Positions 7,920-17,261 of a stretch of 33,701 bases of DNA are shown here, in pieces. How positions within the stretch are numbered: the first letter of the stretch is position 1; every line of letters starts with the position of its first letter. The stretch is from Paracoccaceae bacterium (GTDB taxonomy: Bacteria; Pseudomonadota; Alphaproteobacteria; Rhodobacterales; Rhodobacteraceae), in NCBI GenBank assembly GCA_021741465.1, contig JAIOXV010000014.1, positions 1 through 33,701 on the forward strand, written 5' to 3'. The notes beneath the pieces were generated by a model. The model was not told the origin of the DNA and did not search any database. It worked only from the letters and a program-made list of their open reading frames with translations. The position numbers were made by a program, and so were the translations under genes.

Positions 7920-9815
7920 ATGTCCAAAGCTCCGCACCACTCCGATGGCGAAGACGCCCCCCGCAAGAAAAAGAATGGCGCCGGCGTCATGGCTTGGATC
8001 CTGATTGCCATGCTGGTGGCCGGGCTTGGCGGTTTCGGGGTTCAGAACTTTGGCGGCGGTACTGCGGCGATTGGCAAGGTGGGCGATGTCGAAATCACCG
8101 CCGACGACTATGCGCGCGAGGTGCGAACCCAGGTGAACGCGCTGTCGCGCCAGTTTGGCACGGCGGTCTCATTCTCGGATGCCCGCGCCTTGGGGATTGA
8201 CCGGCAGGCGCTTTCGGGGCTGATAAACCGCGCCGCACTGGATGATGAAGCCGCCCGCGTCGGCCTTTCGGTCGGGGATGAGGCCATCGCGGCCGAGCTT
8301 GGCAAGATTACCGCATTTCAAAGCATCAGCGGCAGCTTTGACCGCAAGACCTATGCGCTGACCCTGGACCAGAACGGCACCAACGAGGCCGATTTCGAAA
8401 CCGGCCTGCGCCGCGATCTGGCGCGTTCGCTGCTGACGGGGGCTGTTGCGGGGGGCACGGTTGCGCCCGCTTCGTTGACCGATGCGCTTTTTGCATGGGC
8501 GGGCGAAAAGCGCGGATTTTCGGTTTTGGTGCTGAATGAGGCGGCGCTTGACGCCCCCCTGCCCGCCCCGACCGAAGCCGAGGTCAAGGCACAGTATGAC
8601 GCCAATATTGCCAACTACACCCGCCCCGAGGCCAAGCGCATTCACTATGCCGCCCTGCTGCCTGCCACATTGGCCCCCAGCATGGAGGTGGCCGAAGACA
8701 AGGTCAAAGCCGCCTACGACGCCCGCCTTTCGGAATTCATGATCCCTGAAAAGCGCCTTGTCGAAAGGCTGGTCTATCCCGATGACGCCGCCGCCGACGA
8801 GGCCAAGGCGCGCCTTGACCAAGGCACCAGTTTTGACGATCTGGTCAAGGACCGCGGTCTGACACTGGACGATGTCGATATGGGCGATGTGACCAAGGCC
8901 GAGCTTGCCGAGGCGGGTGATGCTGTCTTTGGCCTTGCAGGCCCGGGCGTGGTTGGCCCCTTGCCCTCATCGCTTGGCCCGGCGCTTTTCCGCATGAACG
9001 CGGTTCTGGCAGCACAGGAAACCCCTTATGAAGCCGCCAGACCCGATCTTTTGCTGGCGCTGCAAACCGAAGCGGCCACCGTCGCCATTGCCGACAAGGT
9101 CGAGGCGATTGACGACGCGCTGGCTGGTGGCGCCTCGTTGGAGGATCTGGCCAAGGATTTCGCGATGACCCTTGGCACCACCGATTATGCCCCCGGTGCC
9201 GATGACAACGACGATATCGCCAACTATGCCGCCTTCAGAACCGCCGCCGAGAAACTCGCCGAAGGCGATTTCCCCGAGGCGGTGATTTTGGACGACGGCG
9301 GGCTGGTGTCGCTGCAAATGCTGCAAACCGTGCCGCCCACGCCGGTGCCTTTGGACCAGATCATCGACAAGGTCACCGAAGCCGCCCGCGCCGCCGCGCT
9401 GACCACAGCGCTTGCGGCCAAGGCGGCCACGGTCAAGGCCGCGGTCGATGGTGGCGCCTTGCTGGAAAGCCTTGGCACTGTCACCGCGGTCGAGCCGAAG
9501 GACCGTCAGGCAAGACTGGATATCGCCCCGCCCGCCGTGCTGGAAGCCGCCTTCCAGATGCAATTGGGCGAATTGCGCCTGATCGAAACCGCAGGCTTTG
9601 TCGGGCTGCTGCGGCTTGACAGCATTGCCCCTGCCGACGCGACAAGCGAAGACAGCAAGGCCCTTCTTGAGGCAATCCGCACCAGCGCCGCCCGCGCAAT
9701 TGCCGATGACATCGCCGCAGGCTTTACCGCCGCCGTGGTGCAAAAGGCCGGAATTTCGCTGGACCAGCCCATCATTGACGCCGTCAACAGCCAGCTTGGC
9801 AACCGGGGCCCGTGA
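7920..9815 (+). CDS. PpiD-like periplasmic peptidyl-prolyl isomerase/chaperone
   Basis: A 631-residue membrane-anchored folding factor of the PpiD/SurA_N type. A basic cytoplasmic tail (1-20, RKKKNG) precedes a single transmembrane segment (about 22-41, MAWILIAMLVAGLGGFGV). The periplasmic part then starts with a SurA-like N-domain (about 50-210: GKVGDVEITADDYAREVRTQ, LINRAALDDEAARVGLSVGD). A parvulin-like region lies about 265-360 (EKRLVERLVYPDD, ARLDQGTSFDDLVKDRG) and looks degenerate, as is common in PpiD proteins. An alanine-rich C-terminal chaperone-like region completes it. In E. coli, PpiD works at the Sec translocon exit. AGGGAAA precedes the ATG. Its TGA overlaps the trpE ATG, so trpE translation is probably coupled to it. 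Confidence 0.88.
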   Translation: MSKAPHHSDGEDAPRKKKNGAGVMAWILIAMLVAGLGGFGVQNFGGGTAAIGKVGDVEITADDYAREVRTQVNALSRQFGTAVSFSDARALGIDRQALSGLINRAALDDEAARVGLSVGDEAIAAELGKITAFQSISGSFDRKTYALTLDQNGTNEADFETGLRRDLARSLLTGAVAGGTVAPASLTDALFAWAGEKRGFSVLVLNEAALDAPLPAPTEAEVKAQYDANIANYTRPEAKRIHYAALLPATLAPSMEVAEDKVKAAYDARLSEFMIPEKRLVERLVYPDDAAADEAKARLDQGTSFDDLVKDRGLTLDDVDMGDVTKAELAEAGDAVFGLAGPGVVGPLPSSLGPALFRMNAVLAAQETPYEAARPDLLLALQTEAATVAIADKVEAIDDALAGGASLEDLAKDFAMTLGTTDYAPGADDNDDIANYAAFRTAAEKLAEGDFPEAVILDDGGLVSLQMLQTVPPTPVPLDQIIDKVTEAARAAALTTALAAKAATVKAAVDGGALLESLGTVTAVEPKDRQARLDIAPPAVLEAAFQMQLGELRLIETAGFVGLLRLDSIAPADATSEDSKALLEAIRTSAARAIADDIAAGFTAAVVQKAGISLDQPIIDAVNSQLGNRGP

Positions 9816-11323
9816 TGCGTTTGGAACCATCCTTCGAGACCTTTGAAAAGGCTTGGAATGAAGGCCAAAACCAGCTGGTGTTTGCCCGACTCGCCGCCGA
9901 TCTGGATACCCCCGTCAGCCTGATGCTGAAACTGGCCGAGGCACGCACCGACACGTTCATGCTGGAATCGGTGACCGGCGGCGAGGTGCGCGGGCGCTAT
10001 TCCATCGTCGGCATGAAGCCCGATCTGATCTGGCAATGCCACGGCACGCAAAGCCGCATCAACCGCGAGGCGCGGTTTGACACGGCCGCCTTTGTCGATC
10101 TGCCCGGCCATCCTCTGGACACGCTGCGCGCCCTTCTGGCCGAATGCCGGATTGACCTTCCCGCAGGGCTTCCCGCCGTTTCGGCCGGGCTTTTCGGCTA
10201 TCTTGGCTATGACATGATCCGTCTGGTCGAACATCTGCCCAACGTGAACCCCGATCCTTTGGGCCTGCCCGATGCGGTGCTGATGCGCCCGTCGGTCGTG
10301 GCGGTGCTGGATGGGGTCAAGGGCGAAGTCACCCTGGTTGCTCCCGCATGGGTGTCGCAGGGCCTTTCGGCCCGGGCGGCCTATGCTCAGGCTGCCGAAC
10401 GGGTGATGGATGGCCTGCGCGATCTTGATCGGGCACCCGCCACCCAGCGCGACCTTGGCGAAACTTCGGCCGTGGGCGACATGCAGTCGAATTTCAGCCA
10501 TGCCGGCTATAAGGCGGCGGTCGAAAAGGCCAAGGATTATATCCGCGCCGGCGATATCTTTCAGGTCGTGCCCAGCCAGCGCTGGAAACAGCAGTTCGAA
10601 TTGCCGCCCTTTGCGCTTTACCGCTCGCTTCGGCGCACCAATCCTTCGCCGTTCATGTTCTTTTTCAACTTCGGCGGCTTTCAGGTTGTTGGCGCCAGCC
10701 CCGAAATCCTTGTCCGTCTGCGCGATGGCGAGGTGACAATCCGCCCGATTGCCGGAACCCGCAAGCGCGGCGCCACGCCCGAAGAAGACAAGGCGCTTGA
10801 GCTGGACCTTCTGGCCGACCAAAAGGAATTGGCCGAGCATCTGATGCTTCTGGATCTGGGGCGCAATGATTTGGGCCGCGTGGCGCGCGTCGGCACCGTG
10901 CGCCCGACCGAGAAATTCATCATCGAGCGCTATTCCCACGTCATGCACATAGTGTCGAATGTGGTGGGCGAGATTGCCGAAGGCGAAGACGCCCTGTCGG
11001 CCCTGTTGGCAGGCCTGCCTGCAGGCACGGTTTCAGGCGCGCCCAAGGTGCGGGCGATGGAAATCATTGACGAGTTAGAGCCGGAAAAGCGCGGCGTCTA
11101 TGGCGGCGGCGTGGGCTATTTCGCCTGCAACGGCGAAATGGACTTTTGCATCGCGCTGCGAACCGCGGTGGTGAAGGATCAGGCACTTTACATTCAGGCC
11201 GGGGGCGGCGTGGTCTATGACAGCGACCCCGAGGCAGAATACCAAGAAACCGTCAACAAATCCCGCGCCTTGCGCCGCGCGGCCGAAGATGCCGGCATGT
11301 TCACCCGGCGCGGCAACGGCTGA
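9815..11323 (+). CDS. trpE: Anthranilate synthase component I
   Basis: TrpE converts chorismate and ammonia to anthranilate, the first committed step of tryptophan synthesis; TrpG supplies the ammonia from glutamine. The 502-residue protein has the N-terminal regulatory domain, with MLESVTGGEVRGRYSIVG (49-66) matching the LLES tryptophan-feedback motif. The C-terminal chorismate-binding domain has IRPIAGTRKRGATPEED, LMLLDLGRNDLGRVA, PAGTVSGAPKVRAMEIIDEL and YIQAGGGVVYDSDPEAEY. The ATG at 9815 overlaps the stop of the upstream folding-factor gene (TGATG); a GTG one codon earlier is an alternative. No leader peptide or attenuator precedes it. trpG is separated from it by a gene on the opposite strand. 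Confidence 0.95.
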   Translation: MRLEPSFETFEKAWNEGQNQLVFARLAADLDTPVSLMLKLAEARTDTFMLESVTGGEVRGRYSIVGMKPDLIWQCHGTQSRINREARFDTAAFVDLPGHPLDTLRALLAECRIDLPAGLPAVSAGLFGYLGYDMIRLVEHLPNVNPDPLGLPDAVLMRPSVVAVLDGVKGEVTLVAPAWVSQGLSARAAYAQAAERVMDGLRDLDRAPATQRDLGETSAVGDMQSNFSHAGYKAAVEKAKDYIRAGDIFQVVPSQRWKQQFELPPFALYRSLRRTNPSPFMFFFNFGGFQVVGASPEILVRLRDGEVTIRPIAGTRKRGATPEEDKALELDLLADQKELAEHLMLLDLGRNDLGRVARVGTVRPTEKFIIERYSHVMHIVSNVVGEIAEGEDALSALLAGLPAGTVSGAPKVRAMEIIDELEPEKRGVYGGGVGYFACNGEMDFCIALRTAVVKDQALYIQAGGGVVYDSDPEAEYQETVNKSRALRRAAEDAGMFTRRGNG

Positions 11324-11344
11324 CCCCGGGCCTTAACCCCGGGG
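11324..11344. terminator. GC hairpin between convergent trpE and deacetylase gene
   Basis: CCCCGGG (11324-11330) pairs with CCCGGGG (11338-11344) around a 7-base loop, in the 32-base gap between two convergent genes. No T-run is present; it may act as a two-way transcription barrier. Confidence 0.45.
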
Positions 11345-11355
11345 CGGGCCGCCGT

Positions 11356-12960
11356 TCAATTCCGCTTCATCACCGCCGTGATCGGCGCCAAGGCGACCGA
11401 GGCCGAACGCCCTTCGACCGCCCATTCCATCAGCGCGCCAATGGTTTCGGCCCGCGCCGTGCCAATCACCACAACCTGCCCTTCTTGCGCGGCCTTGAAA
11501 GCTGCGCGGTCAAGGTAGCGGCGGATCAGCGGCCCTTCTTCGCCATCATCGTCAAGGCTGCGGAAGATGGTTGCCGCCGGCAGGCCCTCACGCCGCGCCA
11601 CCTGATCGGCGGCATTGAGGCCGCGGTCAAAGGTGACCAGCCCAAGGCCTTCTTCTGACAGATGGGTTACCACTTCGGCGGCAAGCAGGCGGTTGTCCTG
11701 AAAGGTGGCCTGGGCGGTGTCGATCAGGGCCACCGCTTCGGGGACCGCGCCGTCAAGCCCGGCAAAGCTTTGCTCCAGATCTGATGCGTTGGCCCCTTTG
11801 GGAATGCCCGTGGCCAGCATCACCACCTCTTGGCCTGCGGCGCGGTAAATTGCGGCGGCTTCGCGCGCCCCGGCGATCATCGGGTCCACAACGAAGGTCA
11901 CGGCGAATGGCAGCGCCGCCAGATCCACGCGGTTCAGATCCGCCGTGCCGGGATCAATCAGCAAGATCGCGAAAAGCGGCTTGGCGGTCGGGTTGTCGAA
12001 GCTGCGGGCAAAGCGCTGCACCGGCGGCAGACCGGCAGCCGGGGGGGCATCAGAGGGTGGCAACGCCGCTGCGCCTGCGGCTTCCGTCCCGATTGAGGGC
12101 AAACGGCCTGTCGTAACCCCATCCACGGATTTTCCGGCAAGCCCGCTGTCGGGGGCCAGCGTTGCCAAGGCGGGTTCATCCATCGGTTCCGCTGGCGTGG
12201 GGTCTGCAGCCTCGATCTGCGGCATGGTTTCAGGCGGGGTTTCTTCCGGCTGGGTTTCTTCCGGCTGGGTTTCAGGGGCCATCGGCGCGCTTTCGGCCAT
12301 GGCTGTGCCCCCATCCTCTGTGCCCCCATCTTCCGCAACTGCGGGGTCTTCTGCTGGAACAGGGTCGGCCGCCATTATGGGTGCGGTTTCGGCGCTTTCC
12401 TCGGCCGGGGTGGCGGCCATCTCGGCACCGGTGCCAGCAGGTGCTTCGTCGGCCGGATCTTGCGCGGCCAAGTTGGGTGGCACTGTTTCAGGCGCTGGGT
12501 CGGGGGCTGTGTCTGAGGCAGGCACAGTGCCGGTTTCAGCGGGAAGCGGCAAATCAGGCACCACGGCGGCCGGAGGAGGCGCACCCACATCAGCCAGTGG
12601 CAGCAACAGCGGTTCATCGGTTTCTGCCGAAGGCTCGGCCAAGGGCTGTGGCGCTGCTGCCGCTGCGGGCGGGGAGGCATCAGCCGCTTCAGTATCAGGT
12701 GTTGGGGCATCGGCATCCGGCGTGACCGGGTTTGCCTCGGGCACAGCGGTTTGTTCTGGAGTTTGTTCTGGGCTTTGTTTTGGGCTTTGCCCCGCATCAT
12801 TGGCCGCAGCGCCCTGCCCTGCATCCCCGGTAAGGCCAGCGTCCGCCGCGCCCTCGCCAGTGATTGCCGCAGGCGGCGGAACCATCTGGCTTAGGGTGCC
12901 CAAGCCAACCACCGACACCAGACCGCCCCAAAAAATACCCGTCACGAAATTCCGAACCAC
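11356..12960 (-). CDS. Divergent polysaccharide deacetylase family protein (YibQ-like)
   Basis: A 534-residue protein with an N-terminal transmembrane or signal anchor (about 6-25, [19 protein letters not shown]). A long Ala/Pro/Glu-rich low-complexity region follows (about 35-300), containing short repeats such as [10 protein letters not shown] and [14 protein letters not shown]. The C-terminal divergent polysaccharide deacetylase domain (about 327-534) includes [42 protein letters not shown] and [13 protein letters not shown]. Family members are YibQ-like NodB-fold proteins of uncertain enzymatic activity. I place the start at the GTG at 12960, because GGAGG lies at ideal spacing and the membrane segment follows directly; the longer frame to 13092 would run into trpG. 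Its position between trpE and trpG is known from Rhodobacter. Confidence 0.8.
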   Translation of the reverse strand: MVRNFVTGIFWGGLVSVVGLGTLSQMVPPPAAITGEGAADAGLTGDAGQGAAANDAGQSPKQSPEQTPEQTAVPEANPVTPDADAPTPDTEAADASPPAAAAAPQPLAEPSAETDEPLLLPLADVGAPPPAAVVPDLPLPAETGTVPASDTAPDPAPETVPPNLAAQDPADEAPAGTGAEMAATPAEESAETAPIMAADPVPAEDPAVAEDGGTEDGGTAMAESAPMAPETQPEETQPEETPPETMPQIEAADPTPAEPMDEPALATLAPDSGLAGKSVDGVTTGRLPSIGTEAAGAAALPPSDAPPAAGLPPVQRFARSFDNPTAKPLFAILLIDPGTADLNRVDLAALPFAVTFVVDPMIAGAREAAAIYRAAGQEVVMLATGIPKGANASDLEQSFAGLDGAVPEAVALIDTAQATFQDNRLLAAEVVTHLSEEGLGLVTFDRGLNAADQVARREGLPAATIFRSLDDDGEEGPLIRRYLDRAAFKAAQEGQVVVIGTARAETIGALMEWAVEGRSASVALAPITAVMKRN

Positions 12961-13072
12961 GCTTCGCCTCCAACTCTTGCAGGCTTTGGGCCTTGACGCC
13001 CCTTGCCCGCTCTGGGCATCTATAGCCCGACTGCGCGCGTCCATCATCCCCTTTGTGCCAAGGCCAAGCAAG
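12961..13072. promoter_or_regulatory. Divergent intergenic region, deacetylase gene / trpG
   Basis: A 112-base gap between two divergent starts. It must hold the promoter for trpGD unless read-through occurs. I see a TTGACG (12993-12998) and a TATAGC at 13021-13026 with 22 bases between, too wide for a normal sigma-70 promoter, so no promoter is assigned. Confidence 0.3.
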
Positions 13073-13660
13073 ATGCTGCTTCTGATCGACAACTACGACA
13101 GCTTTACCTACAATCTTGTCCATTATCTGGGCGAGTTGGGCGCAGATGTGAAGGTGGTGCGCAATGACGCCCTGTCGGTGCAAGAGGCGCTGGCGCTGCG
13201 GCCCGAATTGATCGTGCTGTCACCCGGCCCCTGTGACCCGGCACAGGCGGGCATCTGCATTCCCCTGACAAAGGCCGCCGCCGCCGCCGATGTGCCGCTT
13301 TTGGGCGTTTGCCTTGGCCATCAGACCATTGGCGAGGCATTTGGCGGCGATGTCGTGCGCTGCCACGAAATCGTGCATGGCAAGATGGGCACGATGCATC
13401 ACGAAGGCAAAGGCATGTTCCGCGGCCTGCCTTCGCCGTTTCTGGCCACGCGCTATCATTCGCTGATGGTGGACCGGGTCACCCTGCCCGACTGCCTTGA
13501 GGTGACGGCCTGGCTTGAAGATGGCACCATCATGGGGCTGCGCCACCGCGAAAAACTGATCGAAGGCGTGCAGTTCCACCCCGAATCCATTGCCTCGGAA
13601 CATGGGCATCAATTGCTGAAGAACTTTCTGGATGCCGCGCGCGAAAGGGTTCCGGCATGA
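13073..13660 (+). CDS. trpG: Anthranilate synthase component II (glutamine amidotransferase)
   Basis: TrpG hydrolyses glutamine and passes ammonia to TrpE. The 195-residue class I glutamine amidotransferase starts with [20 protein letters not shown] and has the nucleophile Cys80 in [17 protein letters not shown]. The triad is completed by His169 and Glu171 in [21 protein letters not shown]. The oxyanion region [11 protein letters not shown] is intact. It is a stand-alone amidotransferase subunit, not fused to TrpD. Its TGA overlaps the trpD ATG (ATGA). The ribosome site is weak (CAAGCAAG before the ATG); the open frame extending far upstream is antisense to the deacetylase gene and is not coding. 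Confidence 0.95.
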   Translation: MLLLIDNYDSFTYNLVHYLGELGADVKVVRNDALSVQEALALRPELIVLSPGPCDPAQAGICIPLTKAAAAADVPLLGVCLGHQTIGEAFGGDVVRCHEIVHGKMGTMHHEGKGMFRGLPSPFLATRYHSLMVDRVTLPDCLEVTAWLEDGTIMGLRHREKLIEGVQFHPESIASEHGHQLLKNFLDAARERVPA

Positions 13661-14670
13661 GCGAGCTTCTCAAACCCCTGATCGGCATTGCCGCCACCCG
13701 CCCCCTGACCCGGGCCGAAGCCGAGGCCGCCTTTACCGCCTTGTTTGAAGGGGCGGCCACGCCCGCGCAAATGGGCGGCTTTCTGATGGCGCTGCGCGTG
13801 CGGGGCGAAACGGTGGATGAATATGCCCCCGCCGCCTCTGTCATGCGGTCGAAATGCAACGCGGTGCGTGCGCCCGAAGGGGCGATGGACATCGTCGGCA
13901 CCGGCGGCGATGGCAAGGGCACGCTGAACATTTCCACCGCCACCGCCTTTGTCGTGGCGGGCGCAGGCGTGCCGGTGGCCAAGCATGGCAACCGCAACCT
14001 GTCGTCGAAATCCGGCGCGGCGGATGCGCTGACGGAAATGGGCCTGAATGTCATGGTTGGCCCCGAGGTGGTGGAGCGTTGTCTGGCCGAAGCGGGCATC
14101 GGCTTTATGATGGCCCCCATGCACCACCCTGCAACCCGCCATGTTGCCCCCGTGCGGATGGAGCTTGGCACAAGAACGATCTTCAACATCCTTGGCCCCC
14201 TGACCAACCCAGCAGGCGTAAAGCGCCAGCTGACAGGTGCGTTTTCTGCCGCCCTGATCCGGCCAATGGCCGAAACCCTGCGCGCCTTGGGGTCTGAAAA
14301 GGCCTGGCTTGTGCATGGCGGGGATGGATCGGATGAATTGTCGATCGTTGCCGCCTCGCCCGTGGTGGAACTGAACGCGGGAAGTTTGCGCGAATTCATG
14401 GTGCATCCCGAAGATGCGGGCCTGCCTGCCTATCCGTTCGAGGCGATCCAAGGCGGCACCCCGGCGGAAAATGCGGTTGCGTTCCGGGCCCTTCTGGGCG
14501 GGGCAAAAGGCGGCTTCCGCGACGCGGTGCTTTTGAACGCCGCGGCGGCGCTGGTGGTGGCAGACCGCGCGAACACCCTTAAGGAAGGCGTTGAAATCGC
14601 GCAGGAAAGCCTTGATTCCGGCAAGGCGAAGTCCAAGATCGAGGCGCTTGCCCGCCTGACAAATGCCTGA
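13657..14670 (+). CDS. trpD: Anthranilate phosphoribosyltransferase
   Basis: TrpD joins anthranilate to PRPP, the second step of tryptophan synthesis. The 337-residue protein has the family length. It carries the PRPP loop [14 protein letters not shown] (81-94), the glycine-rich [21 protein letters not shown] (109-129), and the metal-binding [12 protein letters not shown] region. The ATG overlaps the trpG stop. The 3' end overlaps the next ATG by 8 bases (ATGCCTGA), so trpG, trpD and the following acetyltransferase are read as one unit. Confidence 0.95.
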   Translation: MSELLKPLIGIAATRPLTRAEAEAAFTALFEGAATPAQMGGFLMALRVRGETVDEYAPAASVMRSKCNAVRAPEGAMDIVGTGGDGKGTLNISTATAFVVAGAGVPVAKHGNRNLSSKSGAADALTEMGLNVMVGPEVVERCLAEAGIGFMMAPMHHPATRHVAPVRMELGTRTIFNILGPLTNPAGVKRQLTGAFSAALIRPMAETLRALGSEKAWLVHGGDGSDELSIVAASPVVELNAGSLREFMVHPEDAGLPAYPFEAIQGGTPAENAVAFRALLGGAKGGFRDAVLLNAAAALVVADRANTLKEGVEIAQESLDSGKAKSKIEALARLTNA

Positions 14671-15130
14671 AGGCGTTGATGTCAGGGCGGCAACCGCAGA
14701 CGATTTGCCCGCGCTTTTGGCGCTTTACCAACAGCTGATCCCGGGCGACGCGGCGCCTGCGCCGCAAGCTGGCCGCGCCATTCTGGCCCAGTTTTCGGCC
14801 TATGCGGGAAGCCAGATCTTCTTGGGCGAAGTGGCGGGACAAGCGGTTGCCACCTGCACCCTTGTCGTCGTGCCAAACCTGACGCGGGGTGGCAGGGCCT
14901 ATGGTTTGATCGAAAATGTCGTGACCCACAGCGCGCATCGTAAACGCGGCTTTGGCCAGAAGCTTCTGCGCCATGCCGCATTGGCTGCTTGGGAGGCGGG
15001 CTGCTATAAGCTCATGCTGCTCAGCGGGTCGGATGACCCGGCGACTTTGGACTTTTACCGCAAAGCCGGGTTCGAACAGTCGAAAACCGGGTTTCAGATG
15101 CGCCGCATCCCGGCCCGCGATGCGGGGTAA
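14663..15130 (+). CDS. GNAT family N-acetyltransferase
   Basis: A 155-residue GCN5-related acetyltransferase. The central strand and acetyl-CoA loop are visible: [20 protein letters not shown] (motif A, with RKRGFGQ matching the R/Q-x-x-G-x-G/A pyrophosphate-binding turn), then [22 protein letters not shown] and [17 protein letters not shown] (motif B). The N-terminus [20 protein letters not shown] is typical. The acceptor substrate is unknown. It starts inside the end of trpD and is followed by ung after 3 bases, so it is co-transcribed with both although neither function suggests a substrate. Confidence 0.88.
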   Translation: MPEGVDVRAATADDLPALLALYQQLIPGDAAPAPQAGRAILAQFSAYAGSQIFLGEVAGQAVATCTLVVVPNLTRGGRAYGLIENVVTHSAHRKRGFGQKLLRHAALAAWEAGCYKLMLLSGSDDPATLDFYRKAGFEQSKTGFQMRRIPARDAG

Positions 15131-15133
15131 GGC

Positions 15134-15793
15134 GTGATCCCCCAGCCCCCCGCCTCATGGGCCACGTTGCCCTTTTTTGAAACCCACTGGCCGGCCCTTG
15201 CCGCCCGCCTTGACGCAGCCCCGGCGTGGCAGCCTGCGGACCCGTTTCGCGCCCTGCGCCTGACACCACGCGGGCACACGCGGGTGGTGATCCTTGGCCA
15301 AGACCCCTATCCCACCCCCGGCCGCGCGACCGGGCTTGCCTTTTCCTTTCCGCCCAAGGATCCACCCAGGCATTCGCTGAAAAACATCCTTGCGGAACTT
15401 GCCGCCGACAGAGGGGGCACCCGCAACCCCAGCCAGACCAAGACCGATGGCGATCTTTCCCCGTGGGCCGCCCAAGGGGTGCTTTTGCTGAATACGGTTC
15501 TGACCGTTCCATTGAACCAATCCAACGGCCACAAGGGCTGGGGCTGGGAGCCGCTTGTCAGCCAAATCCTGCAGGCCACAGCCGCAGACGGCCCGCGCGC
15601 CTTTGTGCTGTGGGGCGGACCGGCGCAGAAACTTTGCGCCACGCTGCCGCGCGCCAACCACCTTTTCCTTGCCAGCGCCCACCCCTCGCCGCTGTCGGCC
15701 CATCGCGGTTTTTTCGGCAGCCGCCCCTTCAGCGCCATCAACAGCTGGCTCAGCGCCCAAGGCCAGCCCGTGATTGACTGGACGGCCCCATGA
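15134..15793 (+). CDS. ung: Uracil-DNA glycosylase (family 1)
   Basis: Ung removes uracil from DNA, starting base excision repair. The 219-residue protein has the family 1 active site GQDPYPTPGRATGLAFS (55-71) with the catalytic Asp57, and the second motif HPSPLSAHRGFFGSRPF starting at His183. LLLNTVLTVPLNQSNGHKGWGWE is also characteristic. The position after PY is Pro where E. coli has His. The start is a GTG at 15134, after GGGGTAAGG and 3 bases from the acetyltransferase stop. A repair gene inside the trp cluster implies that basal ung expression follows trpGD transcription. No SOS box is visible upstream. Confidence 0.93.
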   Translation: MIPQPPASWATLPFFETHWPALAARLDAAPAWQPADPFRALRLTPRGHTRVVILGQDPYPTPGRATGLAFSFPPKDPPRHSLKNILAELAADRGGTRNPSQTKTDGDLSPWAAQGVLLLNTVLTVPLNQSNGHKGWGWEPLVSQILQATAADGPRAFVLWGGPAQKLCATLPRANHLFLASAHPSPLSAHRGFFGSRPFSAINSWLSAQGQPVIDWTAP

Positions 15794-15818
15794 ATTTGGT
15801 TGCCCCATGAACTTGGGC
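15785..15818 (+). repeat. Imperfect 17-bp tandem repeat at the ung 3' end
   Basis: GCCCCATGAATTTGGTT (15785-15801) is followed directly by GCCCCATGAACTTGGGC (15802-15818), matching at 14 of 17 positions. The first copy contains the ung stop codon. It looks like a small tandem duplication; no function is evident. The rest of the 149-base gap to trpC shows only a weak GGGCGC/GCGCCC pairing (15815-15820 with 15837-15842). Confidence 0.5.
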
Positions 15819-15942
15819 GCCGAAGACTTCCCTTCCGCGCCCCGGCGCGCTAGACCAACCCTCAAGCCGGGGACCGCATGGCCCAGACCCACGGGGCCCG
15901 GCGGCGCGACGCCCCCTTGGGCACCAGTCAAAGGAACCTGTC

Positions 15943-16755
15943 ATGTCCACCATCCTTGACCGTATCAAAGCCTACAAGCTTGAAGAGGTCGCCGCCCGCA
16001 AAGCCGCCCGCCCGCTTGTGGTCGTTGAAGAGGCCGCCCGCGCCGCCCCTGCCCCGCGCGGCTTTGCCCGTGCGCTGTCCGAAGCCGCCGCCACAGGCTA
16101 TGGCCTGATCGCCGAGATCAAGAAGGCCAGCCCCTCAAAGGGCCTTATCCGCGCTGATTTCAACCCGCCCGACCTTGCCCGCGCCTATGAGGCCGGGGGG
16201 GCGACCTGCCTGTCGGTGCTGACCGACACACCTTCGTTCCAAGGGGAAGATTCGTTCCTGACCGCGGCCCATGACGCGGTGAAACTTCCCTGCCTGCGCA
16301 AGGACTTCCTGTATGACACCTATCAGGTGACCGAGGCGCGCGCCCTGTCTGCCGATTGCATCCTTGTCATTATGGCCTCGGTCTCGGATCAGCAGGCCCA
16401 AGAGCTGGAAGAGGCGGCCTTTGCCCTTGGCATGGATGTGCTGATCGAGGTCCATGACCGGTCTGAACTGGACCGTGCAACGCGGCTGAAATCGCCGCTG
16501 ATCGGCATCAACAACCGCAATCTGCACAGCTTTGAAGTGACCTTGGACACCACGCGCCAATTGGCCCGACATGTGCCCGAAGACCGGCTTATCATCTCGG
16601 AATCGGGGCTGTTTACCCCGGCCGATCTGGCCGATGTCGCCGCTTATGGTGCGCGCTGCTTCCTGATTGGCGAAGCGTTGATGCGGCAGGCCGATGTAAC
16701 AGCCGCTACCCGCGCCATCCTGTCGCGCCCCCTGACATCCGAGGGCCGGCCATGA
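15943..16755 (+). CDS. trpC: Indole-3-glycerol phosphate synthase
   Basis: TrpC closes the indole ring of carboxyphenylamino-deoxyribulose phosphate with loss of CO2 and water. The 270-residue single-domain TIM barrel shows [15 protein letters not shown] with the catalytic lysine, [25 protein letters not shown] (catalytic general acid Lys), [26 protein letters not shown] and the phosphate-binding LIISESGLF and FLIGEALMR. It is not fused to TrpF. AAAGGA precedes the ATG at 15943. Its TGA overlaps the moaC ATG, tying tryptophan and molybdopterin genes in one transcript. Confidence 0.95.
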   Translation: MSTILDRIKAYKLEEVAARKAARPLVVVEEAARAAPAPRGFARALSEAAATGYGLIAEIKKASPSKGLIRADFNPPDLARAYEAGGATCLSVLTDTPSFQGEDSFLTAAHDAVKLPCLRKDFLYDTYQVTEARALSADCILVIMASVSDQQAQELEEAAFALGMDVLIEVHDRSELDRATRLKSPLIGINNRNLHSFEVTLDTTRQLARHVPEDRLIISESGLFTPADLADVAAYGARCFLIGEALMRQADVTAATRAILSRPLTSEGRP

Positions 16756-17261
16756 GCGGCCCATCCGCCGCGGGCTCATCCGCCTCTGGTTTGACGCATT
16801 TCGATGCTCAGGGTCAGGCCCATATGGTTGATGTGTCGATGAAACCGGTGACCGCGCGCGTTGCCGTGGCGCGCGGCCATGTGGTGATGTCAGCCGAAAC
16901 GCTGGCCATGGTTACCGCAGGCACCGCGAAAAAGGGCGATGTTCTGGGCGTGGCCCGGCTTGCCGGCATCATGGGCGCGAAAAAGACCGCCGATCTGATC
17001 CCGCTTTGCCACCCTTTGCCAATCACCAAAGTGGCGGTCGAACTGACGCCCGACCCCAGCCTGCCCGGCATCGTGGTAGAGGCCACGGTGAAAACCGGCG
17101 GCCAGACCGGCGTTGAAATGGAGGCGCTGACCGCTGTGTCGGTGGCCTGCCTGACGATCTATGACATGATAAAGGCCGTCGAAAAATCCATGCGAATTGA
17201 AGGGATCCGGCTTGTGCTGAAAGACGGCGGCAAGTCGGGCCGCTATGAGGCAGAAGCATGA
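16752..17261 (+). CDS. moaC: Cyclic pyranopterin monophosphate synthase
   Basis: MoaC converts the MoaA product 3',8-cyclo-7,8-dihydro-GTP to cyclic pyranopterin monophosphate in molybdenum cofactor synthesis. The 169-residue protein has the typical size and motifs: [18 protein letters not shown] (about 25-42), [22 protein letters not shown] (about 72-93), and [33 protein letters not shown] (about 117-149). The C-terminus [16 protein letters not shown] matches the family. It overlaps trpC at its start and moeA at its end (both ATGA), so all three are translationally coupled. Confidence 0.95.
   Translation: MSGPSAAGSSASGLTHFDAQGQAHMVDVSMKPVTARVAVARGHVVMSAETLAMVTAGTAKKGDVLGVARLAGIMGAKKTADLIPLCHPLPITKVAVELTPDPSLPGIVVEATVKTGGQTGVEMEALTAVSVACLTIYDMIKAVEKSMRIEGIRLVLKDGGKSGRYEAEA

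Noticed and set aside
9740-9815. Tryptophan attenuator ahead of trpE
   Set aside because: The upstream coding sequence runs into the trpE start, with no leader peptide holding Trp codons and no terminator hairpin.
12961-13092. Longer start (13092) for the deacetylase gene
   Set aside because: It would overlap the trpG start, and the extra 44 residues are basic and unlike a signal sequence. The GTG at 12960 has GGAGG at ideal distance and leads straight into the membrane segment.
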